A stretch of 64,000 nt of DNA from contig OZ004581.1 in the NCBI GenBank assembly GCA_963924555.1, forward strand, positions 310,001-374,000, read 5' to 3'. The notes beneath the pieces were generated by a model that was not told where the DNA came from, searched no databases, and was given only the letters and a program-made list of their open reading frames with translations. A program made the translations under genes and the position numbers. Below, piece after piece: positions 54,097 through 64,000 of the stretch. Each line of letters starts with the position of its first letter. Positions within the stretch are counted from its first letter, which is position 1. The stretch is from Crambe crambe. Lineage: Eukaryota; Porifera; Demospongiae; Poecilosclerida; Crambeidae.

Positions 54097-55605
54097 TTCT
54101 CTCTCTCTCTCTCGCTTTCTCTCTCTCTCTCTCTCTCCCTCTCCCTCTCTCTCTCTCCCTTCCTCCCTCTCTCCCCCCCTCCCCTCTAGATTTCGGCTTC
54201 AGCTTTGCCTAATCGTTACCCTCCCCTTGGGAACCAGGCCAAGGCTCACTCAGTGGATGACCCTTCTGTGCACCTGTCCGGCTCTCAGGGGAGGCAAGGG
54301 AGAATATTCCAAGGCGACCGCAACCAGAGGTGCGTGTAACAATGCTAGTGTAGCAGTGAAAGTTATGATAAAAGGGATCCATTCAACTTTTGTTTGTTCA
54401 TTATGTGTTTGCTTCTTATTTTTCGCAGCTCCAACATGCAGTACAGAGATCACAGCCAATTTTCTCACTCTCTTCGAGGTAGCGAAGGATCTCCAAGGGC
54501 TCATACCTCCTTCCACCACCCACAAGACAGCCATAACATGGGATCTTCTCGTAGCACCCAGCCCCCTCTGGACCAGCTCAACAGGCACTCTACAAACGCA
54601 TCAGCTTCTGGGGACTCTTACAACTTCCCTTCAAATGCGGATCCAGCTTTTGCACAGTCCTCAACCTCCAATGCCCCTCGACACAATCTCAACCCCTCTT
54701 CAAACCCCGCCCACCAGTATAATGTGAATGTATCCAATGGCTCCACCCATCCCTACAATGTTCCACCTGTGTATGTGCAAGGGAACATTTCTCCCTTTTC
54801 TACAGGTTCCACATCGCAGTCCAGTCAACGACCTTCGAACTTCATCCCTCGAAACCACAATGGGTCATACTTGCAGACAAACTCGAACGAGTATCCTACA
54901 AGATTTGGTAACCCGAGTTCCCCTTCTGCCCTGACAGGGTACACCCCGTCTGGCCCTGCCTCCCTCCCCGGAAATATCCTCTCCCCGAAACACCAGGAGG
55001 ACCCACAGAGGGGGAGACCGGGGGGTGGCTTGTATCGTGCCCATGATGACAACATGGCGATGGGTGGGGGCTCGGATACCGTCGAAAAGGACTCCCCTCC
55101 GACCTCTTTTATGTCACCACCTGGACCCAGCTCACTTAATTTGCAATCAGTACAGGGGCTCCTCCCACCACACCCACCAAGGCATCACAGTCATCAATTA
55201 GCCCCACGGCAAGGACAGGTGGGAGGGGCTGGTGGTCAGACTGGTTCTGGGCGTGGTCTCCTCGGGCAGAATCAACGTACTTATGGAGGGAATGTTATTT
55301 CTCAGTCAACCACACCCACTTCTTCAGCAATTAATCCTGTGAAGCATTCAAAAGGAAGCGAAACCAGTTTGACCAGTTTGGGCCCTGGAGCTGGAAACCA
55401 ACTGGAAGTCGGAATTGACAGTGAGATAGGAGCAGCCGCTGATGATATCAAGAACTTGGTGGGTGGTAACCAGTCTGTGGGTGGAGCTTCAGAGGATGCA
55501 CCCTATGACCCCAACCTCGTTTGTCCAACATGTGGGAAGAAGTTTAGAATAGGACAGATACAGAACTTTAGGCACCATGCTGCTTCATGCACCCGCAAAA
55601 AGTAG
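47939..55605 (+). CDS. Gene E: NEMO/optineurin-like coiled-coil scaffold with UBAN-like motif and C-terminal C2HC zinc finger, 1619 aa
   Basis: 12 exons sum to 4860 nt in frame: 47939-48661, 48844-49128, 51011-52480, 52530-52678, 52769-52883, 52945-53073, 53135-53371, 53447-53557, 53627-53824, 53885-54010, 54190-54329, 54429-55605. Residues 1-540 are Ser/Thr-rich and disordered. Long coiled coil from about 550 to 1130 with EDFEAERKDREKA at about 963-975, matching the DFxxERxxRE core of UBAN motifs. A Pro/Ser/Asn-rich disordered region follows. The end is VCPTCGKKF...HHAASC with C1593, C1596, H1610/H1611, C1615 (CxxC...HxxxC), the position of the zinc finger in NEMO and optineurin. No kinase. 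Likely a cytoplasmic adaptor that binds ubiquitin chains (inference from motifs). A TATA-like string in intron 2 suggests an alternative start. Confidence 0.85.
49258..49405. mobile_element. Copy of the CAGTGGAACCTCC repeat (inverted orientation) in gene E intron 2
   Basis: Contains ttttgtccttcgtagagagg, ctcttttggaggttattttg, tgtcctttgttgagaggttt and tcctctttcagggta, matching the reverse complement of the 18866 copy. Ends are degraded. Confidence 0.65.
50175..50360. repeat. Degenerate tandem repeat (ggggttatcctcactgta / ggggataattatcat)
   Basis: Four to five irregular units of about 40-60 bases in gene E intron 2. Confidence 0.7.
50670..50680 (+). promoter_or_regulatory. TATA-like element, possible internal promoter of gene E
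   Basis: tatatataaag follows a GC-rich ggagggcggg and lies 330 bases upstream of exon 3. A transcript from here would start translation at an ATG early in exon 3 (MGKHAKMVPG, 51029) and skip exons 1-2. Confidence 0.3.
54045..54180. repeat. (CT)n-rich microsatellite
   Basis: Long CT run with ctcgctttct interruptions, ending in the pyrimidine tract before gene E exon 11. The long Ser-Leu reading frame through it is an artefact. Confidence 0.95.
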
Positions 55606-55807
55606 AAGTATTTTACATTGTTGTGAATCAACACACACGTATGTACATGTTAGTTCAAAGTGGAATTCGGAAAGGCCTCATCCTTGCGCGCATGCGTATA
55701 AGCAAGCATTATGGGCGTGGGAGCCGAGGGTATTTCCCGCTAACGAAAGAAGGTGTTAGTTAAGGTTACCATATCTTGCTGAAATCGTGGTACCGAAGTG
55801 TTAGTAA
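55606..55807 (+). promoter_or_regulatory. Spacer between genes E and F with NRF1-like site
   Basis: 202 bases separate the E stop from the F start codon. tgcgcgcatgcg (55685-55696) is an NRF1-like palindrome like the one between D and E, and probably marks the F promoter. Confidence 0.45.
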
Positions 55808-58800
55808 ATGGCAACGGAACAAGGTGGTGCCGGCGGTAGACCTCCTGAATCTGATAAAGGCGGCGGTGGAATCATCTCCTCCGTCACCAACTGGTTCACA
55901 AGAGGGAATTCCCAGAAAGGGTCGGAGGAATCCCAATATAAGGTGCGATCAGAACCCGACTCAGATTGGAATGTTGTTGTAAGTTTAGGTAGTCTACTGA
56001 GGTCGTGCATTGGGAGTGACTGAGGGGAAGGGATTCTTGGTTCGTGTTGTGTTGTGTATCATTTCTTATAGTAACACCACCCTGATATGGAGGCTATTAC
56101 CTAGTCTTGCGCACCAGACGTATTATTTGCGAGGAAGAGAAGGGAAAAATACATCTGGTAAGGTAACAATCGCCAGGTTTCCGTTCTTTCAAAGAATGTG
56201 CATCACATGACTCATGGGATAATAATTTACCACATGTGGGTGCGCATACAATTAAAAATCAGTCTATAGCTAATAAAGCTAGCTGAGATATAGCATGGCC
56301 AACTCAAGTTCCAAGAAAGGTCTTGCAGTCCAACTAGTCTATAGCTAGCTATTCTGACCTACCTGTTGGAAGACACACAATGCTTCCCGAACCAAAGCTC
56401 TAAATCTTGCTTGCTTGATAGCCCAACTTGTTGGCAGCAGCAGAGATTGCACTGACAGAACTCTCCGAATAGAGACACTCGCCGCTAGCCATGGCAGGCC
56501 AGATAATTGTTTATGAGCCACACGCACGTGCGCGTTATTGAATTTTTGTGGTGGCAACAACATTCTGTCGTATGTCAAGAAAACCTGGCAATTGTTACCA
56601 GACGTACTTTTTTTTCCCCCCTCTCTCGCAAAAAAAAATGCAGCTGGCTAGCGAGACTAGCTATTACCTCCCTTTCCTTTCCTTGGGATTATGAAACTAC
56701 TTTTTATCAATCTAGGAGGAATATCAACTACATAGGCCTAAACCCTCACCCCATTCTGATGACAGTGACAATTTGGAACAGTTTCAAGAAGCTTTATCTG
56801 CCAGAGTAGCAGAAGTCGATATATTAAAGGGGAAAATAACCAAGTTATCTCAGACGATTTCCGATAGGAACCAGCAAATAATAGCATTGCGGCAACAAAA
56901 TCAAACTGATGCTAGTAATTACCAAGCTGAGATTTCTATGCTGAAGCAGCAGCTTTCTGAGCAGACCAAGAAAGGGCCTAAATTCGGAAAAGGATCATCA
57001 AACATAAAACTTGAGGAACATGCCAAAAAGCAAAGTGAAATAATCAAAGATCTTCGTCAAAAAATTGAATGTTTTGAGGTAAGTAAGAGCTTTCTATTCT
57101 GAGGAGTATGTATTTCATTGTATTGGGTCGATCTTTCATAATTTTTAATAGATGGCGTCTTCTGATAAAGATTCATACCAAGAACTGCTGGCAGAAATTG
57201 AGGTAAATAATATTTTAGATATGTAACCAACTTATTAGCTATGTCTTTAGGATGAAAGGGACAAATTGAGAGAGGATTTTGTGAGTGCCCGTGAAGAGAT
57301 GGACCATTTGAGAAGGGAGAATGAAGCTCTGAAGCAAGAATTACACTTTAGTAAACAAGAAGCTTTCAGATTTTCAATGGAAGTAAGTGTTGTGTGTACA
57401 TTCTCCTTGTGACTAAACCATCTGTTGACTCCTGTTTAGTCTCAGGCAACTGGTACGCAATCAAGTGTCTTTGGTTGCAGTAATTCTGAATGTAAAGAAA
57501 TGTGTAGCAAAATTGGTGATCTGAAAATAAAACTAAATGAAAAAACTGCTGAACTTGATACGATGAAACAAACACTTGAGCGACTCCAAGGTGAGCTGAA
57601 GGAAGCCGCTGGTGACATTGCTGCAGCTAAAGTTGAGGTATATAATGTATACATACATAATTATGTAGTGAAACCTCCTGCATGGTCACGTATCTAGCTA
57701 TAGTGCTTACAATAAGACCTGGTCATGTGACCAAATGTATTTACAGTGAAACCTGGTCATGTGACCATCAAAACCTGGTCATGTGACCACATAGTACTTA
57801 CAGTGAAACCTGGTCACATGATCCCATCTCTCTACCCAAAACCACTTCCCTAACATTATTTTGTTGTTTGTTTTGTTATTGTTTTGTTGTTGTTTTTTAA
57901 AGGGCAACCGCATACCAAGTTTTAAAAATGATATTGGTGCTTTAGAGAATAGCAACATGAATATTATGTCTGGTACTGCCTGTGCAAAGGGCACTGTTTG
58001 ATTTTCCATGCATAAAGCTTTCATGGCTGACTAGCTAGCTTTAGTGCTATATTTGAAGCCTTTCTTTTTTAGTCTAGCTCTAAACTTTGTCAGCATGGGC
58101 CTAGGTTCAAATTGCTCAATGTCGTACCTATGCTATGTAAAGAAAAGAAAATAGCATCCTGCTGGCCTCACTGAACTAGCTAATGGCTGAGAACTAGAAG
58201 ATGGCATATAATTTTTGGCTCTAGATGATAGTAGTGAGTACTGTAAGAGCAGAAACATTATAATTTAGTTTTATTAATTTTCTATTTAGTTTATAATCTG
58301 TAATTAATAATTATAGGCTGAAATATATAAGTCTGATTTCATGGAGGAGCGTAAGGATCGTGAGAGAGCTCAGGGAGCGTTGGATGACTTACAGCAGAAG
58401 GAAAAGAAGGAAGGCGTTATGCAAAAACAAGTCACTCATCTACGTGCTGAAGTTAAAACCTTGAAGGAAGAACGAAATACAATGAAGATGGAATGGGCAC
58501 GAGTCAAAGCTAAACTAGAAAAGGACTTTGAGAGTTCAAAACTGGTTATTGGTAATTTGAGAGATCAAGTAGAGAGGGTGAGTGAACAAAGAGATGACTT
58601 GAAGTATGAAGTAGAGAGGAGGAAGGAATCAAAGAACAAAAAGATAAAAGAGTATGACAAGATGAAAGTCCAGGTAATGTTAGCAGTACAACTATACATG
58701 TCTCACTAACGATTTATGTATGTAATTCAAGCTTAAAAAATCTTCGGCTTTTTCGGTACACCTTCATGGAGAACTGGAGAAAGCAAGAAAAGATGTTAAG

Positions 58801-61275
58801 GAGCTACAAAAGTTTAAGAAGAAAGCTGAAAGTAAGGCCAAGAAAGTGGAAAAAGAAAAAACAAACACAAAAGCATCTAATCGCTCAAGTGCTCATCCTC
58901 AATCTGAGAGCGAGAAAAACTCGCTCCCAGTGGAACGGTTATATCAAGAAGAACGAGATCGTAATGAAGTGAGTTCTTGATGATTGTATAGCAAGTATAT
59001 TACTTCTCTATAGTCACTAGAGATTGAAAATGAACAACTGAGAGAGGAAGTAGAATACCAGAAATCCTTGTTTAAAGAACTTTTACAGAAGGAACTCACT
59101 GATGCTATTCCTCTTAGCCCTGAAGATGATAAAGTAAGTTAGTCACATTTATGGTTATAACTATGAACTTAAGGTCATGACTATTTTACAGAAGAGTCTG
59201 AAATCTCTCACTGATGATGCAGCAAGCACTGATAAAGATCCATTTGAAGTATGTAGAAGTATTCTGAAGTTGCTCTGATTACATAATGCACTCTATCACA
59301 GAATGATCCTAATTATGTGGCATCTGAGGATCCCGAACTTCCGCACCTTGACAAGCAGTTTATGAATGCAAAGGGAACAGGTTCCTATCTCTCTCAAAAT
59401 CCTGGAGAGGCTGGAGTAGGTGCCCATTCACAAGACCTTTCTAACCAGAAACCCCAAAGTGGACCTGCACGTGCTCATGAAAATGTTCCACAAGAAATAA
59501 GAGATGAAGGTTCCTCAAATCTGGATCATGAAGCAGCACAGAGAAAACACCGCAGTGCTCCTCAAAACACTGATCAATGCCATCAGCAACAACAGCTCAC
59601 AGGTGTCAGCACAAGCAGTGATCAACGCAAGCTGCAGCAACAAGGACAATTTCGTTCCACAGATCAAAAGTTGAGGCCACCCATGCAGGGAGGTGGAGGA
59701 TTACAAGGACCTGTACGAGTCACTCATCCTCAGGATAAGTCTCTGCAACAACAGCAGCTGTCTCCTGTTCATAATCCACCACCAGGAATCGATGGGTGGC
59801 AGGGCCGAGCTAGCACTGGGGAAGTTCCACACCACCATCAACGGAGTGGAGGTAACTCTCACCATGCCAATACTCATCCCGTCCAATCTCAGCAACAATT
59901 TGAGCAGCGGCAACAACTTCCTCCAGGAGGTGGTCCAAATATTCCAGCATCTGAAGGGGAAGGACCAAACCAAAGACAAGCCACGCAGGGAGCTGGTGAT
60001 CAAGGTCTGACTCGGCCACCACATGAAGCACAGCATCAGGGTCAACCAAGGACTGGGGGAATACCACAACCTGCTCAGCCACAGTATGGACCAGAACCTT
60101 CGTACCGTCCTAACACCTTTCCTCAATGGCAGCAACAGCAACAGCAGCATGGTGGTTTACACCCTGCACATGGAGCTGGAGGTCATCCTCAAGTGCCATC
60201 TTCTGTGAACCGTCCACCGGGGCAGGAGTATCATGAAGGAACAGTCCGATATCAACAATCTCAGCAGCAGTTTAACCAGCAATATGGTCAACCCAATGCC
60301 ATGCTTGGAGCAAGAGCTGGAGGTCAAGCCCAACCTCAACAGCTACCATCACCTGTAGGTCATCCACAGGGAAATGATCAGCAGGGACATCCCAGGACCG
60401 AAGAAGCAGCCCAGCATTTGCAGCATGGACCCCAAAGGTATCACCATACATACCTTCAGGCCCAGCAATTCCAGGAACGACAGCAACAATCACAAGGCTT
60501 GGGAAGACAGAACTTCCCAGATAACCAGGCACATGCTGGTCAGCAGTATCCACAGCCATACAGTCCCCAAGTTGAAGGACAGGGGTACCCTCAGCAGCCT
60601 CAACGTGCTGGTGGTGTGCCTCCACGTGCTGGTGGTATGCTTCCACGTGCTGGTGGTACCAACCCCAATCCTGTACCTCGTGATAAAGGAACTACTATGC
60701 CACCACTTCAGACAACTCAAGGTGGTGGAGAACATGCCATGAACCAGCAAGGAAGCAGAGACCTTACTTATGTGAATGTTTTTGATGGAGAACATCAAAC
60801 TGGAGTCGATCATTGTCACCCTCGACCTGACTGCTCTCACAATGATATGACAACAAATCGACAATCCAATGTCCACTCTATAGACACCCAGACATCAGTC
60901 AACTTTGAAGAAAAGCCACACAGTGCGAACTTCTCCTCTCAGACCTCGAGGCCTACTAGTGATGCAGTGTCCACGCAAACGTCATTCGAGAAGAATGACC
61001 CTGGCAATGATCCACCCAAGGGAGAGAAAAGAGGGAAGCTTGAAAAGGAGGCATCCACTGAAAATATTCTGATAGAGAATATTGATGACGAAGTGAAGCA
61101 GATGGCACAAGAAGTGAGAGAAGAAGTGGGTGAAGACCGTAAACGTTTGCATACCATGCAACAGAAACCTTTCGATCCTAACTTGGTGTGTCCAATGTGT
61201 ACGAGAAAGTTCAGAATTGGAGAAATACAAAAGTTCAGAGCTCATGTGGATGCTTGTGAGGGAACATCTGACTAG
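55808..61275 (+). CDS. Gene F: coiled-coil/UBAN-like scaffold with Gln-rich region and C-terminal C2HC zinc finger, 1207 aa
   Basis: Ten exons, every intron phase 0, total 3624 nt: 55808-55942, 56716-57078, 57152-57202, 57251-57382, 57440-57637, 58317-58673, 58732-58968, 59014-59133, 59192-59248, 59302-61275. The N-terminus has GIISSVTNWFTRGNSQKGSE, shared with D and (diverged) B; it could be an amphipathic helix. Coiled coil spans residues 60-540, with SDFMEERKDRERA at about 299-311 (UBAN-like). Exon 10 (residues 551-1207) is one long Gln/Pro/His/Gly-rich disordered segment ending in FDPNLVCPMCTRKF...AHVDAC (C1180, C1183, H1198, C1202). Exons 1-9 are the template from which the first halves of A, C and D can be aligned. 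It is intact and appears to keep the full ancestral exon set. Probable ubiquitin-binding adaptor (inference). Confidence 0.87.
55943..56715. other. Intron 1 of gene F
   Basis: No coding segment recognised. Contains a CACGTG-like palindrome in cgcacgtgcgcg near 56524 and otherwise unremarkable sequence. Confidence 0.5.
57665..57825. repeat. Short repeats of tgaaacctggtcatgtgacc
   Basis: Four direct copies of (t)aaaacctggtcatgtgacca or close variants in gene F intron 5; the rest of that intron (to 58316) shows no feature. Confidence 0.75.
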
Positions 61276-62575
61276 TGATAAATGCTTTACTGCAAGCTAT
61301 TTTTGCTCTATAATATTCTAGAGTGATTGTAATTTTGTACTGCGCATGCGTGAACACTCCGCCCACGCATGGTTGCTAGGGAAGATTAACTTAAAAACTA
61401 TTCATGATAGAAATTTCTAACTTGCACCACATTATTAAGTATCAGAATAGTACTACATACACAAAAAATAAAGGAGGACCAATCAAAATGACTGATGTTA
61501 TGATTGATTTCATTCTCAAGGTAAACTGCGTTGCATCTCAATGACCACTTGGAATAAATGGCTGATTCTCCTTCACCGTGGCTCTCTCTTTGGCACTTCA
61601 AACGATCACTAGTTCGTCTCTTTGGCACTTCAAACGATCACTAGTTCGTGCAATCTGTTGTTTTTGCCTTTTAGTCAGTTCTCTGATTTGTTGGCAAAGA
61701 CGGCCACGAAGCATCAGCACTCCCTTCGCGGTGTAGCGTAGTGACTGCGAGCAAGTCTCTCTGTTTGTCCTTAGTTTGCCCTCGACCTGACTGCTCTCAG
61801 AATGATATGACAACAAATCGACAATCCAATGTCCACTCCGTAGTAGTCTGGCATAGCACCGCCCACCGCTGACCTTTTGATCCTAACTTGGTGTGTCCAA
61901 TGTGTACGAGAAAGTTCAGAATTGGAGAAATACAAAAGTTCAGAGCTCATGTGGATACTTGTGAAGGAAAGTGATTATACTATCAATGGTTTACTGCAAG
62001 CTAATAATTTGTTCTCTATTCTTGTAGGTGGTACATTGCAATTAGTAACTAAAATTAAGGTGTTTGCTGCATAAAACAGTGACCTAGGGGGAGGAAACAG
62101 TGACCTAGGGGGAGGGAGGGGGTGTCACTATACGATGGGCAGCTCCACTGATTTTAGGATGGGGGGGCAGTGCGCTTGTGCACCAGAAAACCATACCCAC
62201 TATCACAAGATCATATTGAATACCTTCATATAATGATATAAAATCTTGAGCTACTTCTTGTAAGTCGAGTGTGTCTGAGATGCTTGTGAATGTGTAGTCT
62301 TTTTTCAGACATTGTCAATCTCAAGCATTGTTATTGCAGCTGTATCTAATAGGTGAGCTGAAGCCACATGCTGAAACCACATGCATAAATTGCAATCATG
62401 TTACACAATTCTGGGGGCAAAGACCCCCTACTGTACCAGTTGGGGCCACCCCCATGGAGCCGTCCCTGCACGCCATAGGCAGTTCTACGCATGCGTATAG
62501 GAAGTGATTTTCCTCTGGCTCCACCCACTTGTTTATAAATAATTTCTAATCGATGCATGCACAGCTACCAGACGA
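61276..62575. other. Intergenic region with gene F tail fragment and short tandem repeats
   Basis: Contains an NRF1-like tgcgcatgcg (61341-61350), a 34-bp tandem duplication at about 61581-61648 (tctctttggcacttcaaacg unit), the duplicated gene F tail described separately, and cagtgacctagggggagg repeated twice near 62090. Confidence 0.6.
61783..62010 (+). pseudogene. Duplicated fragment of the gene F 3' end including the zinc finger
   Basis: 61783-61838 copies 60824-60885 of gene F (ctcgacctgactgctctcag...), and 61876-62010 copies 61172-61305, encoding FDPNLVCPMCTRKF...AHVDTCEGK then TGA. The coding sequence between the two parts is missing and replaced by unrelated bases. The finger cysteines and histidine are intact but no start or upstream exon is evident. 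Confidence 0.8.
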
Positions 62576-64000
62576 ATGATGCTGCGCAAAGCATTGAGTT
62601 TCTCAAAGAGCCCTCCTCCCTTGAGGGTGAAGTGTGAGCCCGCTAACACCGCCGAGACAGAGCGTACTAATGCGAGCACCAAGATCGGGAAATACGGCAA
62701 AACAGAGCAAGGAGGTTCCCCCGATTGCAACTTCAGGTAAATAGCTAGCAGGCTAATTAGCCGCAATTAAAGAATTATATGCATTTGATATTAATAGAAT
62801 GAGTTGTTTGGCTTTTGGTCAGCAGGTTGATTTGCACTCAGTGTGTGCTCAAGTGCGTTTAGCTGTATATGTGTTTACCTCTAAAAAATAATTAACTTTC
62901 GATAAAGCATAGCAAGATGATAACCAAAATGAAAGGCGATGTTAGCTATACTTACTTATGGAAGCTATGGCTAATTAGGTAGCCTGAGTTTAACACTATC
63001 AAAACAATGGCACATTCCCAACATCATCCATCCACATTCCCCAATTTTGATGTCGCTCCCACCTCAGTAAATTCAAACAATCTCCCCATATTTAGTTATT
63101 GAGTAACTAGTAGCTGTTAGAAAGCTCTAAACTGTCATTCCATATATAGTGGAACCTCCAATATGTAAAGGAGCTCTCTGAAAGAGCAACAAAGGACAAT
63201 CTAAAAGTACCTTAATTTTTAATAAAAAAAGGGGAGATAAGTTCTCTACAAAGGACAAAAGGATGGGTCCCAAGTGGAGGTTCCACTGAACTAAGATTAC
63301 CTGCTGGTTTTCAGTATATGTCTCATACACGTGTTCAATAGCTGTTTAACTAGTTTAAGCTCCTTATTCTATAGATATGGAGCAGCTGCAATGCAGGGAT
63401 ACAGGCCACACATGCAAGATGACTTCTCTTGTTCTCCCTCCGAAAACATAAAAGGAGAGTCCTTCGGGTTCTTTGGTGTTTTTGACGGCCATGGGCAGCA
63501 TGGTGAGATCGTGTCACAATATTGTGCAGAACACTTCATTCATAGTTTTCTCGAGAGAAAAACCCTAAGAAACTCGAAGGTGGTTACGCCAGACACAATC
63601 ATGACAGCATTGGGGAAAACGTTTGTGAAGTTTGACTCACAATTGAAGGAGGCGGCGTTGAGTTTCAAACCTCCTTCACCAGAGGGGAAGAAGATAAGCT
63701 TTGCTTTCAGTGGGACCACTGCAACCGTGGCACTAGTGCTGCAAGATTTGCTTATCATTGCAAATGTGGGAGATTCGAGAACCATATTATGTCGAAATGG
63801 AGCAGTGTCTTTCTCAACAACTGATCACAATCCTGGTATTGATATAGAGGATGAAAGAATCATAGCAGCTGGCGGTAAGATACATACGACACCTTCAAAA
63901 CACAAGGTCATTTTGGACCCAGAGGCATATACAAACTTGGCAGTATCGAGGACGTTGGGTGACTTCAATTTCAAAAAATCACCTCAGTTAACAGTTCAGA
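62576..64000 (+). CDS. PPM/PP2C-type serine/threonine phosphatase, 5' part (runs off right edge)
   Basis: Exon 1 62576-62736 (ATG ATG, first taken) encodes a 53-residue Lys/Ser/Pro-rich head. Exon 2 begins at 63375 after an acceptor (tctatag) and continues past the window end. Motifs of the PPM family follow in order: GYRPHMQDDF, FFGVFDGHGQHG (metal-binding Asp and Gly), FSGTTATVALV, IANVGDSRTILCRNG, TTDHNP, and AVSRTLGDFNFK. These are metal-dependent (Mn/Mg) phosphatases that reverse Ser/Thr phosphorylation. The C-terminal part, including the last metal-binding Asp region, is outside the window, so the subfamily cannot be assigned. It follows the scaffold/kinase cluster but on its own promoter; a functional link is not shown. 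Confidence 0.9.
63147..63288. mobile_element. 142-bp copy of the CAGTGGAACCTCC repeat in the phosphatase intron
   Basis: Begins tagtggaacctccaatatgt and ends gtggaggttccactg, with ctgaaagagcaacaaaggac and ctacaaaggacaaaaggatg in between. Both inverted ends are visible. Confidence 0.75.

Noticed and set aside
53879..54727. 282-codon plus-strand frame rich in Ser-Leu
   Set aside because: It crosses a CT-repeat intron; the real exons (53885-54010, 54190-54329, 54429-55605) splice around it in consistent phase.

Overview
This is eukaryotic, metazoan-type DNA: AT-rich, with multi-exon genes, short GT-AG introns (a few GC-AG), metazoan domain families (Calx-beta, HERC-type RCC1+HECT, UBAN-like coiled coils, TKL kinases, PPM phosphatase), many small inverted-repeat elements and frequent tagctagct strings. 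Gene density, the Calx-beta array and base composition fit a demosponge such as Amphimedon; the species name is inference. All exon coordinates come from reading splice sites and checking phase by hand. No tRNA, rRNA or CRISPR array was seen.

Layout. (1) 307-7558, minus: 5' part of a secreted protein with nine Calx-beta domains, running off the left edge. (2) 9132-12084, minus: a 435-residue multi-pass membrane protein. It is head-to-head with (3) 12375-20011, plus: a HERC4-like E3 ubiquitin ligase (seven RCC1 repeats, Ser/Thr/Gln-rich insert, HECT domain; 25 exons, 1225 residues). (4) 21236-21730, plus: a single-exon 164-residue protein ending in a CaaX box. (5) 24106-61275: a cluster of six paralogous coiled-coil genes, called A to F here, with decayed fragments between them. 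A, B, C and D are on the minus strand and end in a TKL-type kinase domain. E and F are on the plus strand and end in a small C2HC zinc finger. All six carry a DFxxERxxRE-type motif resembling the UBAN ubiquitin-binding motif of NEMO, optineurin and ABIN. (6) 62576 to the right edge, plus: 5' part of a PPM/PP2C-type phosphatase.

The cluster is the most interesting part. It looks like an expanded family of NEMO/optineurin-like ubiquitin-sensing scaffolds in which the C-terminal module is swapped between zinc finger and kinase. Gene B is a chimera of an E-like front half and a kinase-type back half. Gene D has an internal tandem duplication with a chimeric exon and two UBAN-like motifs. Gene A is decayed, with a 111-bp mobile element in a coding exon, nonsense codons and a kinase frameshift. 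Nearly all introns inside this family are phase 0, which lets blocks of exons be duplicated or swapped without frameshift.

Mobile and repeat DNA is abundant: TA-flanked palindromes, elements with 9-bp target duplications and TAGTCTGG termini, a dispersed CAGTGGAACCTCC element, and minisatellites that start exactly at splice donors.
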